Assembly: GCA_964640305.1 (NCBI GenBank)
Contig: CAZXFF010000010.1
Coordinates: 1 to 50,416 of the forward strand
DNA length: 50,416 bases
Direction of reading: 5' to 3'
Source: Coprenecus sp964640305
GTDB taxonomy: Bacteria > Bacteroidota > Bacteroidia > Bacteroidales > UBA932
In this document: one piece after another, positions 16,756 to 23,121 of the stretch
Layout: each line of letters opens with the position of its first letter
Numbering within the stretch: the first letter of the stretch is position 1
Position numbers and translations under genes: made by a program
The notes under the pieces: generated by a model
The model's input: the letters and a program-made list of their open reading frames with translations, nothing else
Told to the model about the DNA's origin: nothing
The model's database searches: none

Positions 16756-16801
16756 TACGGGATGGTATCTGGCATCAGCCGGATATCATCCCGTATTTTT
16801 T
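16756..16801 (+). terminator. Rho-independent terminator of the ribosomal operon
   Basis: The arms TACGGGATGGTATC (16756-16769) and GATATCATCCCGTA (16782-16795) form a 14-bp stem with one G.U pair, followed directly by six T residues. It lies 20 nt after the rplQ stop. The loop and right arm also encode the last residues and stop of the convergent GSCFA gene, so a single sequence serves as terminator and coding end. Confidence 0.9.
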
Positions 16802-17659
16802 GAATCTGTTCCATACATGCTCGATAGCAGCATCTGACGGATGGACCAGGTCCTCTTTATAGAAGCAATAGTCCCTCAGCTCGTCAAGTACGATTTCGTA
16901 AGCCGGAAAATAATGCGCATTGTCGAAGCCGGAGACCAAACGCTCAACCGAAAGAAGCAGGATTGCCTTTGATATCTGGTTTCCGTGCATTCCGTCTTTC
17001 TTGTGTCTGATAGGAGACACGGTGAATATCCACTGTTTGTCCCGGAACCAGGACAGTATGTCACTCCAAAGCCTGTATATTGTTTCCATATCCAGAAGTT
17101 CCCTTCGGAACTCCCATGCGGGATGTTTGTGGCAATTGGAAACGATCATGTCCTTTTCTATATGTCTGTAAGTCCATGATGTCCCGAATGTTATAATCAC
17201 AGTGCCCGCTTCCGTAAATTGCCTTTTACCTTCTGCCAGAGCAGCGTTTGCATTTTCCAGAAACTCTGTTTCAGTCTTTCTTGCAAAAGAACCGTGATGG
17301 TAGAATGAAACATATCCGCCTCCTTCCGGGGCAATTTGTCTGTGTCCTGTTTCGGCTGCGGCTTTAACATCAGCCCTGCCTTGAGTTTTCTGATATACGG
17401 GATTTGTGTCCCTAAGGATAACGTCATCTGTTGTAAATGCCGCTTTGGGCCACAGTCCACCGAGCATCTTTACCGAATTGGCGACAGAAACAGGATTGTA
17501 CAGTACTCCGAACGGGTTTACTGCCGTATAGGGGCAGTATTCTTTCAGCCTTGCACCGATTTCGGTTGCAAAGCATGAACCTAGTGAGACAATTCTGCTG
17601 TTTATTGTCAGAGGGTCCGGGAGGTGTCCGGTCTGGACTTCTGTTTTATTGCTTGCCAT
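16775..17659 (-). CDS. GSCFA domain protein
   Basis: 294 residues. The motif SLGSCFATEIG near residues 26-36 gives the family its name; GTSWTYRH, CHKHP, FTVSPIRHKKDGMHGN and the C-terminal HPSDAAIEHVWNRF follow. The fold is SGNH-hydrolase-like, suggesting an esterase or acetyl-transfer role, but substrates are not established. The start at 17659 is chosen because the GSCFA motif then lies at the usual distance from the N-terminus; the open frame continues 48 codons upstream but is not conserved-looking. The promoter box ends just 4 nt before this ATG. No signal peptide is visible. Confidence 0.85.
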   Translation of the reverse strand: MASNKTEVQTGHLPDPLTINSRIVSLGSCFATEIGARLKEYCPYTAVNPFGVLYNPVSVANSVKMLGGLWPKAAFTTDDVILRDTNPVYQKTQGRADVKAAAETGHRQIAPEGGGYVSFYHHGSFARKTETEFLENANAALAEGKRQFTEAGTVIITFGTSWTYRHIEKDMIVSNCHKHPAWEFRRELLDMETIYRLWSDILSWFRDKQWIFTVSPIRHKKDGMHGNQISKAILLLSVERLVSGFDNAHYFPAYEIVLDELRDYCFYKEDLVHPSDAAIEHVWNRFKKYGMISG

Positions 17660-17663
17660 GACA

Positions 17664-17671
17664 CAAATATA
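17664..17671 (-). promoter_or_regulatory. Promoter -7 element abutting the GSCFA start codon
   Basis: On the reverse strand this reads TATATTTG, matching TAnnTTTG, with a partial -33 box (TTTC) about 20 nt upstream. Only four bases (TGTC) separate it from the ATG at 17659. Transcription would start at or next to the start codon, giving a leaderless or almost leaderless mRNA, if the start is assigned correctly. Confidence 0.5.
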
Positions 17672-17932
17672 GGCAAAGCCGCATGAATCCGGAAAGGATT
17701 CACAATAAATATCCGGACCTCTTCCGGTAGGCTTTGCATTCGGCTGTTTTGATATGTTGCTTGTAGTCAGTGTATTATGATTTCGCGCCATATGCAAACT
17801 CACCCCAAAGTGGGCTATTCTTACGGGACTCGCCGACCCTTTGCATAGAAGCGCTTTTGTATCTCGCTCACACCCAGCTTGTTACCGATTCTCCCATATG
17901 CAAAGGCCTCGTCCTGTCTCCTGGGAAATCCC

Positions 17933-18105
17933 GCATTCCCCCCGCCCCTCTTCCACACCGCCACCGAAACACGGGAATCACGGGCGGTGTAGCAATGGCT
18001 TATCCGCACAACCCCAGCGAGAACGTTCTCTGGACGGCATTTCCTCCCGGTCTCTTTTCCACACCGCCCGGAATCCGCTGAATAATGGGCGTTGTAGCAG
18101 TGCTA
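17933..18105. repeat. Two imperfect copies of a roughly 70-bp hairpin-bearing unit
   Basis: Unit A (17933-18002) and unit B (18037-18105) both run GCATT-(C-rich)-CTCTT-CCACACCGCC-spacer-GGGCG(G/T)TGTAGCA-(A/G)TG-GCT. In unit A the arms ACACCGCC (17955-17962) and GGCGGTGT (17983-17990) are perfect complements. In unit B, ACACCGCCC (18061-18069) and GGGCGTTGT (18087-18095) pair with one mismatch. The copies are about 104-106 bp apart, not a multiple of three, so the conserved feature is nucleic-acid structure and not protein. Confidence 0.65.
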
Positions 18106-18196
18106 GGAACTGCGTGGATTGAAGTGTTTTATAGTGAATTGCGCTGATTGCGGAAAGATGCCTAAATGGACTGGTTCACTTACGGAGGCGTGTGGA

Positions 18197-18249
18197 GGGG
18201 GACCTGTGCGGGAGAGGGGAGATTACGGGAACCCGGGTTCCGGGATGGG
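18197..18249 (+). other. G-quadruplex-prone G-run cluster with a 14-bp palindrome
   Basis: The plus strand has runs of three or more G at 18197-18201, 18210-18212, 18216-18219, 18227-18229, 18235-18237, 18242-18244 and 18247-18249; loops between the last six are 2-7 nt, satisfying the usual G3+N1-7 quadruplex rule. Inside lies the perfect palindrome GGAACCCGGGTTCC (18228-18241), which could compete as a hairpin or cruciform. The cluster ends about 77 nt before the threonine dehydrogenase promoter box. Confidence 0.6.
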
Positions 18250-18325
18250 AGTATGTGACTCGGGAGTAGGTGCTGGAGGAAATGCACAAATGAAACAAAA
18301 CGGATACATATTGAAAGAAAAACAT

Positions 18326-18333
18326 TATTTTTG
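18326..18333 (+). promoter_or_regulatory. Promoter -7 element of the threonine dehydrogenase operon
   Basis: TATTTTTG matches TAnnTTTG and lies 33 nt before the ATG at 18367. A clear TTTG -33 box is not visible, so the call rests on the -7 element and position. It would drive the five-gene run through the LptF/G permease. Confidence 0.5.
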
Positions 18334-18366
18334 CGGCTACATTAATTAACAATTCAAGTTTATACC

Positions 18367-19317
18367 ATGAAACGCATATTAGTAGTTGGAGCCGGTGGCC
18401 AAATCGGTACAGAACTGGTGCCTCATCTTCAGAAACATTACGGTGAGGACAATGTCATTGCAGCAGACCTGAAAGATGAGGCACTTGCCCGTCTTGGAAC
18501 ATTTGCGAGAACAGAAAAACTGGATGTTACCGATTTCAATGCTTACGGTGAAATCGTGAAGAAGCACAAAGTGGATGCCATCTTCAATCTCGTAGCTCTC
18601 CTTTCCGCAACCGGGGAAAAGAATCCCGAGCTTGCATGGAAAATCAATATGGGTGCATTGCTTAATTCCCTGACCCTTGCCAAGGAATTCAAGACTGCAA
18701 TTTTCACTCCCAGTTCTATCGGTGCTTTCGGTGTAAGCACTCCCCACGATATGACTCCTCAGGATACAGTAATGCGTCCTGATACCATTTACGGTGTATG
18801 CAAGGTTACCGGAGAACTTCTTTCCGACTATTATTTCCACAGGTTCGGAGTGGATGCCCGCAGTGTGCGTTTCCCCGGTATCATTTCTAACGGAGCCCTT
18901 CCTGGTGGCGGTACAACTGACTATGCAGTGGAAGTCTTCTATGAGGTACTGAAGACAGGACACTATACATGCCCCATTCCTGAAAACTCATATATGGATA
19001 TGCTCTATATGCCTGATGCACTGAACGCTGTTATACAGCTGATGGAAGCGGACCCTGCCAAACTGAAACACCGCAACAGCTTCAACATCACTTGCATGAG
19101 CTTCTGTCCCAGCGAACTGTTTGCAAAGATCAAGGAAAGAATACCTTCATTTACATTCGAGTACGATGTAGATCCTGTAAAGGCCGCCATTGCTGATTCA
19201 TGGCCCAACAAGATGGATGACTCTTGTGCCCGTGAAGAATGGGGATGGAATCCTCAGTGGCATATCGATGCTATGGTGGATGACATGCTTAAGGCGATAG
19301 CTGCTAAAATAAAATAA
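18367..19317 (+). CDS. L-threonine 3-dehydrogenase, SDR type
   Basis: A 316-residue extended short-chain dehydrogenase. The N-terminal Rossmann motif is VVGAGGQIGTEL, followed by NLVALLSATGEKNPELAWKINM, characteristic of the SDR-type threonine dehydrogenases, and the catalytic Tyr-Lys pair in TIYGVCKVTGELL. It would oxidise L-threonine to 2-amino-3-ketobutyrate with NAD+ in the cytoplasm, the product then being cleaved by glycine C-acetyltransferase; no kbl gene is next to it. A generic epimerase annotation is the alternative, but the LLSATGE segment argues for threonine dehydrogenase. Confidence 0.85.
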   Translation: MKRILVVGAGGQIGTELVPHLQKHYGEDNVIAADLKDEALARLGTFARTEKLDVTDFNAYGEIVKKHKVDAIFNLVALLSATGEKNPELAWKINMGALLNSLTLAKEFKTAIFTPSSIGAFGVSTPHDMTPQDTVMRPDTIYGVCKVTGELLSDYYFHRFGVDARSVRFPGIISNGALPGGGTTDYAVEVFYEVLKTGHYTCPIPENSYMDMLYMPDALNAVIQLMEADPAKLKHRNSFNITCMSFCPSELFAKIKERIPSFTFEYDVDPVKAAIADSWPNKMDDSCAREEWGWNPQWHIDAMVDDMLKAIAAKIK

Positions 19318-19324
19318 CAGCTTG

Positions 19325-19993
19325 ATGGAGAAAGGTTTACGCATATCAATATGCCTGACCATTCTGTTGTACGCATTTGTTTCGCTTGAAGGAAAGGACT
19401 ATGAGTTCCGCCAAGGTGGGGAACTGCGGTTTACGGCAGGACTTCTGCCTATAGATTATCCGACGATTATCGGTATTTCCTCCGGTTCGAGACCGTTTTT
19501 AGGTTTCGACATGTTTATCGACAATGTGAATACCCCAGGTAATTTTGGCGGTTATCCTTCATCCATAGAGGGTTTCTTCAAGGACAACGAATATATGGGC
19601 CCCACTTATATCAGCGGGGCCTATTCTTTCCTTTATAGTTACCGGTTCAGGAAGTGGTTTGAACTTTCTGCGGCTTTAGTGTATTCAGGATGCTATTCTT
19701 CTGCCTACGATAAATTCTCCGGAGAATATATGGCCCCTGTGAGCTACCATTCCATATCTGTCATGCCCATTGCCCGTTTTGTGTGGCTGAACCGGAAGTA
19801 TATACGCATGTACAGCAGCATAGGTCTGGGGATGAGCGTTGTCTATTCAGAGTATCATTCTGCACTCAAGGTCCATGCTGCGGCCATGATAAATCCGATA
19901 GGGATGACTGTCGGGGACAGGATTTACGGTATTTTAGAGTTGTCATTGGGAACAACCGGACTGGTTACGGCCGGAATCGGTTTTAAACTATAG
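19325..19993 (+). CDS. Hypothetical exported outer-membrane-like protein
   Basis: 222 residues, not assignable to a named family. The N-terminus (MEKGLRISICLTILLYAFVSLEG) looks like a cleavable signal peptide. The rest is rich in Gly, Tyr and Phe in alternating stretches (FTAGLLPIDYPTIIGISSG, SFLYSYRFRKWFELSAALVYSG, GILELSLGTTGLVTAGIGFKL), consistent with an outer-membrane beta-barrel ending in a hydrophobic strand. The ATG at 19325 is preferred over the TTG at 19322. It lies 7 nt after the dehydrogenase and just before a lipoprotein gene, which may be a partner. Confidence 0.7.
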   Translation: MEKGLRISICLTILLYAFVSLEGKDYEFRQGGELRFTAGLLPIDYPTIIGISSGSRPFLGFDMFIDNVNTPGNFGGYPSSIEGFFKDNEYMGPTYISGAYSFLYSYRFRKWFELSAALVYSGCYSSAYDKFSGEYMAPVSYHSISVMPIARFVWLNRKYIRMYSSIGLGMSVVYSEYHSALKVHAAAMINPIGMTVGDRIYGILELSLGTTGLVTAGIGFKL

Positions 19994-20007
19994 AACGGAT
20001 CTGTGTA

Positions 20008-20838
20008 ATGAAAAGGATAATCAGGTATATAATATCAATTTCGATTGCCGCTGTGCTTGCCGTGTCATGCATGGTTGACAGCGGAAAGGCTCCTTATCCT
20101 ACAGGTGAAGAGACTAAAGCACTTCTCCTTTACGGATATACGACAGATCTGGTCATGTCGCCTATGCTGGATGCATTGGACATTGCCCTTAAGCTTCAGG
20201 AGTATATTGATGCCGGGGCCGGGACTGAAGCGCAGAGGGATTCAATAGAGGATCTGTATTTTTACGATTACAAGATACGCAGGGACGGTGATAAGTATTC
20301 CATAATAAATTTTGCAAACGTATATACCGACGGGCATGGGGATATAAATGTCCCTGGTGCGAAGTGGCGTGTGCAGTTGGAAGAGAATGAATACGTCATC
20401 AATATTTCATGTTCCGCCCCCGGTGAATGGAGTCTGGGGACAGAATCTGAATTATTCATCAGGGCATTGTCTTGGGACAGGAACAAGACCCTCTCTGTTT
20501 CGCGCAAATATGACGGAGACATCCCGATGAGGTTTGCCGGAGAATTCATATATCTTGTCAAAGGGTCGGGACACTATACCCAGAATGATTACGATTCGGG
20601 TATGGCCGTTACGGATGTCAGGTTTGATATAGTGTCACCTCTGCATGTGTATCTTCTGGCCCACGCCGGGGATAAAAGTCCCGGCATCGGCTCTTTCTGT
20701 TATTACAGCGGAGAGATGCAGATGGATTTCAGTATCGGACGCAAAAACGGTTATTCCGGTTCTGTGAAGGTCTGTATCTCAGGTTCGCCGTCAGACAGGG
20801 TAATTGATTTTGTATATGAAGAGAAAGCAGTAGAGTAG
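20008..20838 (+). CDS. Hypothetical lipoprotein
   Basis: 276 residues. A signal peptide of about 20 residues (MKRIIRYIISISIAAVLAVSC) ends in the lipobox AVSC, so Cys21 should be lipidated and the protein anchored in the envelope. The mature part has a beta-rich look and no recognised domain. It follows the putative barrel protein by 14 nt and precedes tgt by 5 nt. No function can be assigned. Confidence 0.75.
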   Translation: MKRIIRYIISISIAAVLAVSCMVDSGKAPYPTGEETKALLLYGYTTDLVMSPMLDALDIALKLQEYIDAGAGTEAQRDSIEDLYFYDYKIRRDGDKYSIINFANVYTDGHGDINVPGAKWRVQLEENEYVINISCSAPGEWSLGTESELFIRALSWDRNKTLSVSRKYDGDIPMRFAGEFIYLVKGSGHYTQNDYDSGMAVTDVRFDIVSPLHVYLLAHAGDKSPGIGSFCYYSGEMQMDFSIGRKNGYSGSVKVCISGSPSDRVIDFVYEEKAVE

Positions 20839-20843
20839 AATTT

Positions 20844-21974
20844 ATGGAATTTGAAATATTATGCAAGGATGCCGGCTCCAATGCCAGGCGTGGAAGAATT
20901 ACAACGGGCCATGGAGTCATAGAAACACCCATATTTATGCCGGTCGGTACTGTGGGCTCGGTAAAAGGGGTTTACCACAGGGATCTGACTGATGACATTC
21001 ATGCAGAAATAATACTTGGCAATACATATCATCTGTATCTTCGTCCTGGACTCGGAATCCTGCGGGCAGCAGGAGGACTGCACAAGTTCATACATTGGGA
21101 CAGGCCAATCCTGACCGATAGCGGTGGATTTCAGGTGTTTTCCCTGGCTGCAAACAGGAAACTGACGGCAGAGGGCTGTACATTCAGGTCGCATATCGAC
21201 GGTTCCCCGCATTGTTTCACACCTGAGAACAACGTGGAGACTCAGCGTATCATCGGTGCTGATATAATTATGGCACTTGATGAATGTACGCCCGGGGATG
21301 CTGACCGTAACTATGCCGCCAAGTCATTGGATCTGACCCAGAAATGGCTGGAAAGAGGAATCCGCAGATACAAGGAGACGGAGCCGCTTTACGGTTACCA
21401 TCAGACATATTTCCCGATAGTGCAGGGTTGCGTATATCCGGACTTGAGGCGCAAGGCAGCCGAACATGCTGCCAAATTCGATATGGAGGGGTATGCAATA
21501 GGGGGACTTTCTGTAGGGGAACCTACCGAGGTCATGTATGAGATGATAGAGGTGCTGCATCCGGTATTGCCTCAGGACAGACCCCGTTACCTTATGGGGG
21601 TCGGTACTCCGGAAAACCTGCTTGAAGGCATTGCCCGGGGGGTAGATATGTTTGACTGTGTAATGCCGACAAGAAACGGACGTAACGGAATGCTTTTCAC
21701 GTGGGAAGGGAAAATAAATATCCGCAACAGGAAATGGGAGTCTGATTTCTCTCCGATAGATCCGCTCGGTACATCTTTTGTTGACAAATACTATACAAAG
21801 TCGTATCTTCGTCATTTATTTGTGGCAGGAGAGATGCTTGCTGCGCAGATTGCCAGCGAACACAACCTCGCTTTCTATCTTGATGTGGTGCGGCAGGCCC
21901 GCAAACATATCGAGGCAGGGGATTTTTCTTCATGGAAGGATGCTGCCGTAAAGAAACTGCAAAACAGGCTTTGA
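20844..21974 (+). CDS. tgt: Queuine/preQ1 tRNA-ribosyltransferase (TGT)
   Basis: 376 residues. TGT exchanges guanine-34 for preQ1 in tRNAs with GUN anticodons. Visible are TPIFMPVGTVGSVKG, the catalytic region LTDSGGFQVFSL, GGLSVGEP and MPTRNGRNGMLFT. In the usual zinc site (DPxCxCxxC plus a later His) this protein reads DPLGTSFVD: the three Cys positions are Gly309, Ser311 and Asp314, although the downstream His in SEHNLAFY remains. A four-ligand zinc site is therefore absent. The following LptF/G permease gene is a common Bacteroidetes neighbour. Full length, start 5 nt after the lipoprotein stop. Confidence 0.95.
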   Translation: MEFEILCKDAGSNARRGRITTGHGVIETPIFMPVGTVGSVKGVYHRDLTDDIHAEIILGNTYHLYLRPGLGILRAAGGLHKFIHWDRPILTDSGGFQVFSLAANRKLTAEGCTFRSHIDGSPHCFTPENNVETQRIIGADIIMALDECTPGDADRNYAAKSLDLTQKWLERGIRRYKETEPLYGYHQTYFPIVQGCVYPDLRRKAAEHAAKFDMEGYAIGGLSVGEPTEVMYEMIEVLHPVLPQDRPRYLMGVGTPENLLEGIARGVDMFDCVMPTRNGRNGMLFTWEGKINIRNRKWESDFSPIDPLGTSFVDKYYTKSYLRHLFVAGEMLAAQIASEHNLAFYLDVVRQARKHIEAGDFSSWKDAAVKKLQNRL

Positions 21975-21979
21975 TATAG

Positions 21980-23071
21980 ATGGATTTAAGGATCAGGCTA
22001 CTGGACAAGTATATTATCAGGAAGTTCATAGGGACTTTCTTTGTTGCCCTATTGCTGATAATAGTCATTGTTATAATATTCGACCTGTCTGAAAAAATTG
22101 ACGATTTTGTAGATAAGGAAGCGCCGCTCAAGGCAATTGTCTTTGATTACTATTTCAATTTCATCCCGTATTTCATGAATATGTTCAGCCCCCTGTTCGT
22201 ATTCATCACGGTGATTTTCTTTACTTCGAAGCTTGCTGGGAACAGCGAGATAATTGCCATGCTTTCCGGAGGGATAAGTTTCTCCAGGCTGATGTATCCG
22301 TATTTCATTTCTGCTCTGATAATCGCCATAATGAGTTTTGCACTGAACCTCTTCATCATACCGGAGGCAAATACCAACCGTATAGCATTTGAAGAGCAGT
22401 ACCTGAAAGGCGGCAAATATTACAATACAAACAGGAATATCCATTATCAGATCTCCCCAGGACAGTTCGTGTATGTGGAATCCTTCAGTACATGGAACAA
22501 TACTGCATATAAATTTACGTTGGAAACGACGAACGGGCACAAACTTGTTTCCAAAATTACAGCAGAGAGTGCGGTCTGGGATTCTGCAGGCGGGTCATGG
22601 AAACTGAAGAACTATGCTATCCGGGACTATTCGGTTTCAAATCAGCCTATTGTGTTCGGTAAACAGCTGGATACCGTCATCAATCTGACAGTCGAGGATT
22701 TCTACAGAAGGAGAAATACTGTAGAGACACTTAGTTACAGAGAACTGAACAATCTGATCGAAACCCAGAAGATGAGAGGGGACGGTATGGTCAAATACTC
22801 GCTTATCGAGAAGAATACCCGCTTCTCCATGCCATTTTCTGCCTTTATTCTTACGCTTATAGGAGTTTCGCTTTCATCTAAAAAACGTCGTGGAGGTATA
22901 GGCCTGAATCTCGGGATCGGCATAGCTTTGAGTTTTTCCTACATCCTTTTCATGCGTTTCAGTGAAATGTTCGTCTTTACGGATACTCTCCCTCCGGCTC
23001 TGGCAATATGGCTGCCGAATATTCTGTATGCCATTATAGGAGCTATTCTGTACCGCCTGGCTCCCAAATAA
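21980..23071 (+). CDS. LptF/LptG family permease (YjgP/YjgQ)
   Basis: 363 residues. Three N-terminal membrane segments (LLDKYIIRKFIGTFFVALLLIIVIVIIF; YFMNMFSPLFVFITVIFFTS; LMYPYFISALIIAIMSFALNLFIIPE), a periplasmic jellyroll-like domain of about 150 residues, and three C-terminal segments (MPFSAFILTLIGVSLSSKKRRGGIGLNLGIG onward). This is the topology of the permease subunits that extract LPS from the inner membrane with the LptB ATPase. It starts 5 nt after tgt. A second family member lies downstream beyond alaS, so the two may form the heterodimer. Which is F and which is G cannot be decided here. Confidence 0.9.
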   Translation: MDLRIRLLDKYIIRKFIGTFFVALLLIIVIVIIFDLSEKIDDFVDKEAPLKAIVFDYYFNFIPYFMNMFSPLFVFITVIFFTSKLAGNSEIIAMLSGGISFSRLMYPYFISALIIAIMSFALNLFIIPEANTNRIAFEEQYLKGGKYYNTNRNIHYQISPGQFVYVESFSTWNNTAYKFTLETTNGHKLVSKITAESAVWDSAGGSWKLKNYAIRDYSVSNQPIVFGKQLDTVINLTVEDFYRRRNTVETLSYRELNNLIETQKMRGDGMVKYSLIEKNTRFSMPFSAFILTLIGVSLSSKKRRGGIGLNLGIGIALSFSYILFMRFSEMFVFTDTLPPALAIWLPNILYAIIGAILYRLAPK

Positions 23072-23081
23072 AAATATTGTG

Positions 23082-23089
23082 TATTTTTG
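23082..23089 (+). promoter_or_regulatory. Probable promoter -7 element for alaS
   Basis: TATTTTTG matches the Bacteroidetes -7 box and lies 32 nt upstream of the alaS ATG, immediately after the permease stop codon. There is no clear -33 TTTG. It would let alaS be transcribed independently of the tgt operon. Confidence 0.5.
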
Positions 23090-23121
23090 CAGATTATTAC
23101 CGACTAATATTCAGACAAGAT

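Larger units (their letters stand above)
17672..18366. other. GC-rich, repeat-rich intergenic region without a convincing gene
   Basis: Nearly 700 bp separate the divergent GSCFA and threonine dehydrogenase genes. The composition is clearly more GC-rich than the neighbours. Seen directly: a spaced inverted repeat, CCTTTGCATA (17838-17847) and TATGCAAAGG (17897-17906); CATATGCAAA twice (17789 and 17895); two imperfect copies of a hairpin-containing unit (about 17933-18002 and 18037-18105); a G-run cluster (18197-18249); and a 14-bp palindrome. Open frames such as 17898-18122 and an 18-codon frame at 17792-17848 exist but have low-complexity or unfamiliar products. It may be an interspersed repeat, a structured RNA, or the scar of a lost element. 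Confidence 0.6.

Noticed and set aside
17770..18122. Overlapping open frames (103 and 93 codons) in the GC-rich gap
   Set aside because: Low-complexity Pro/Arg/Ser-rich products, no promoter or ribosome-binding site, and the repeat period is not a multiple of three; better explained by GC-rich non-coding sequence.
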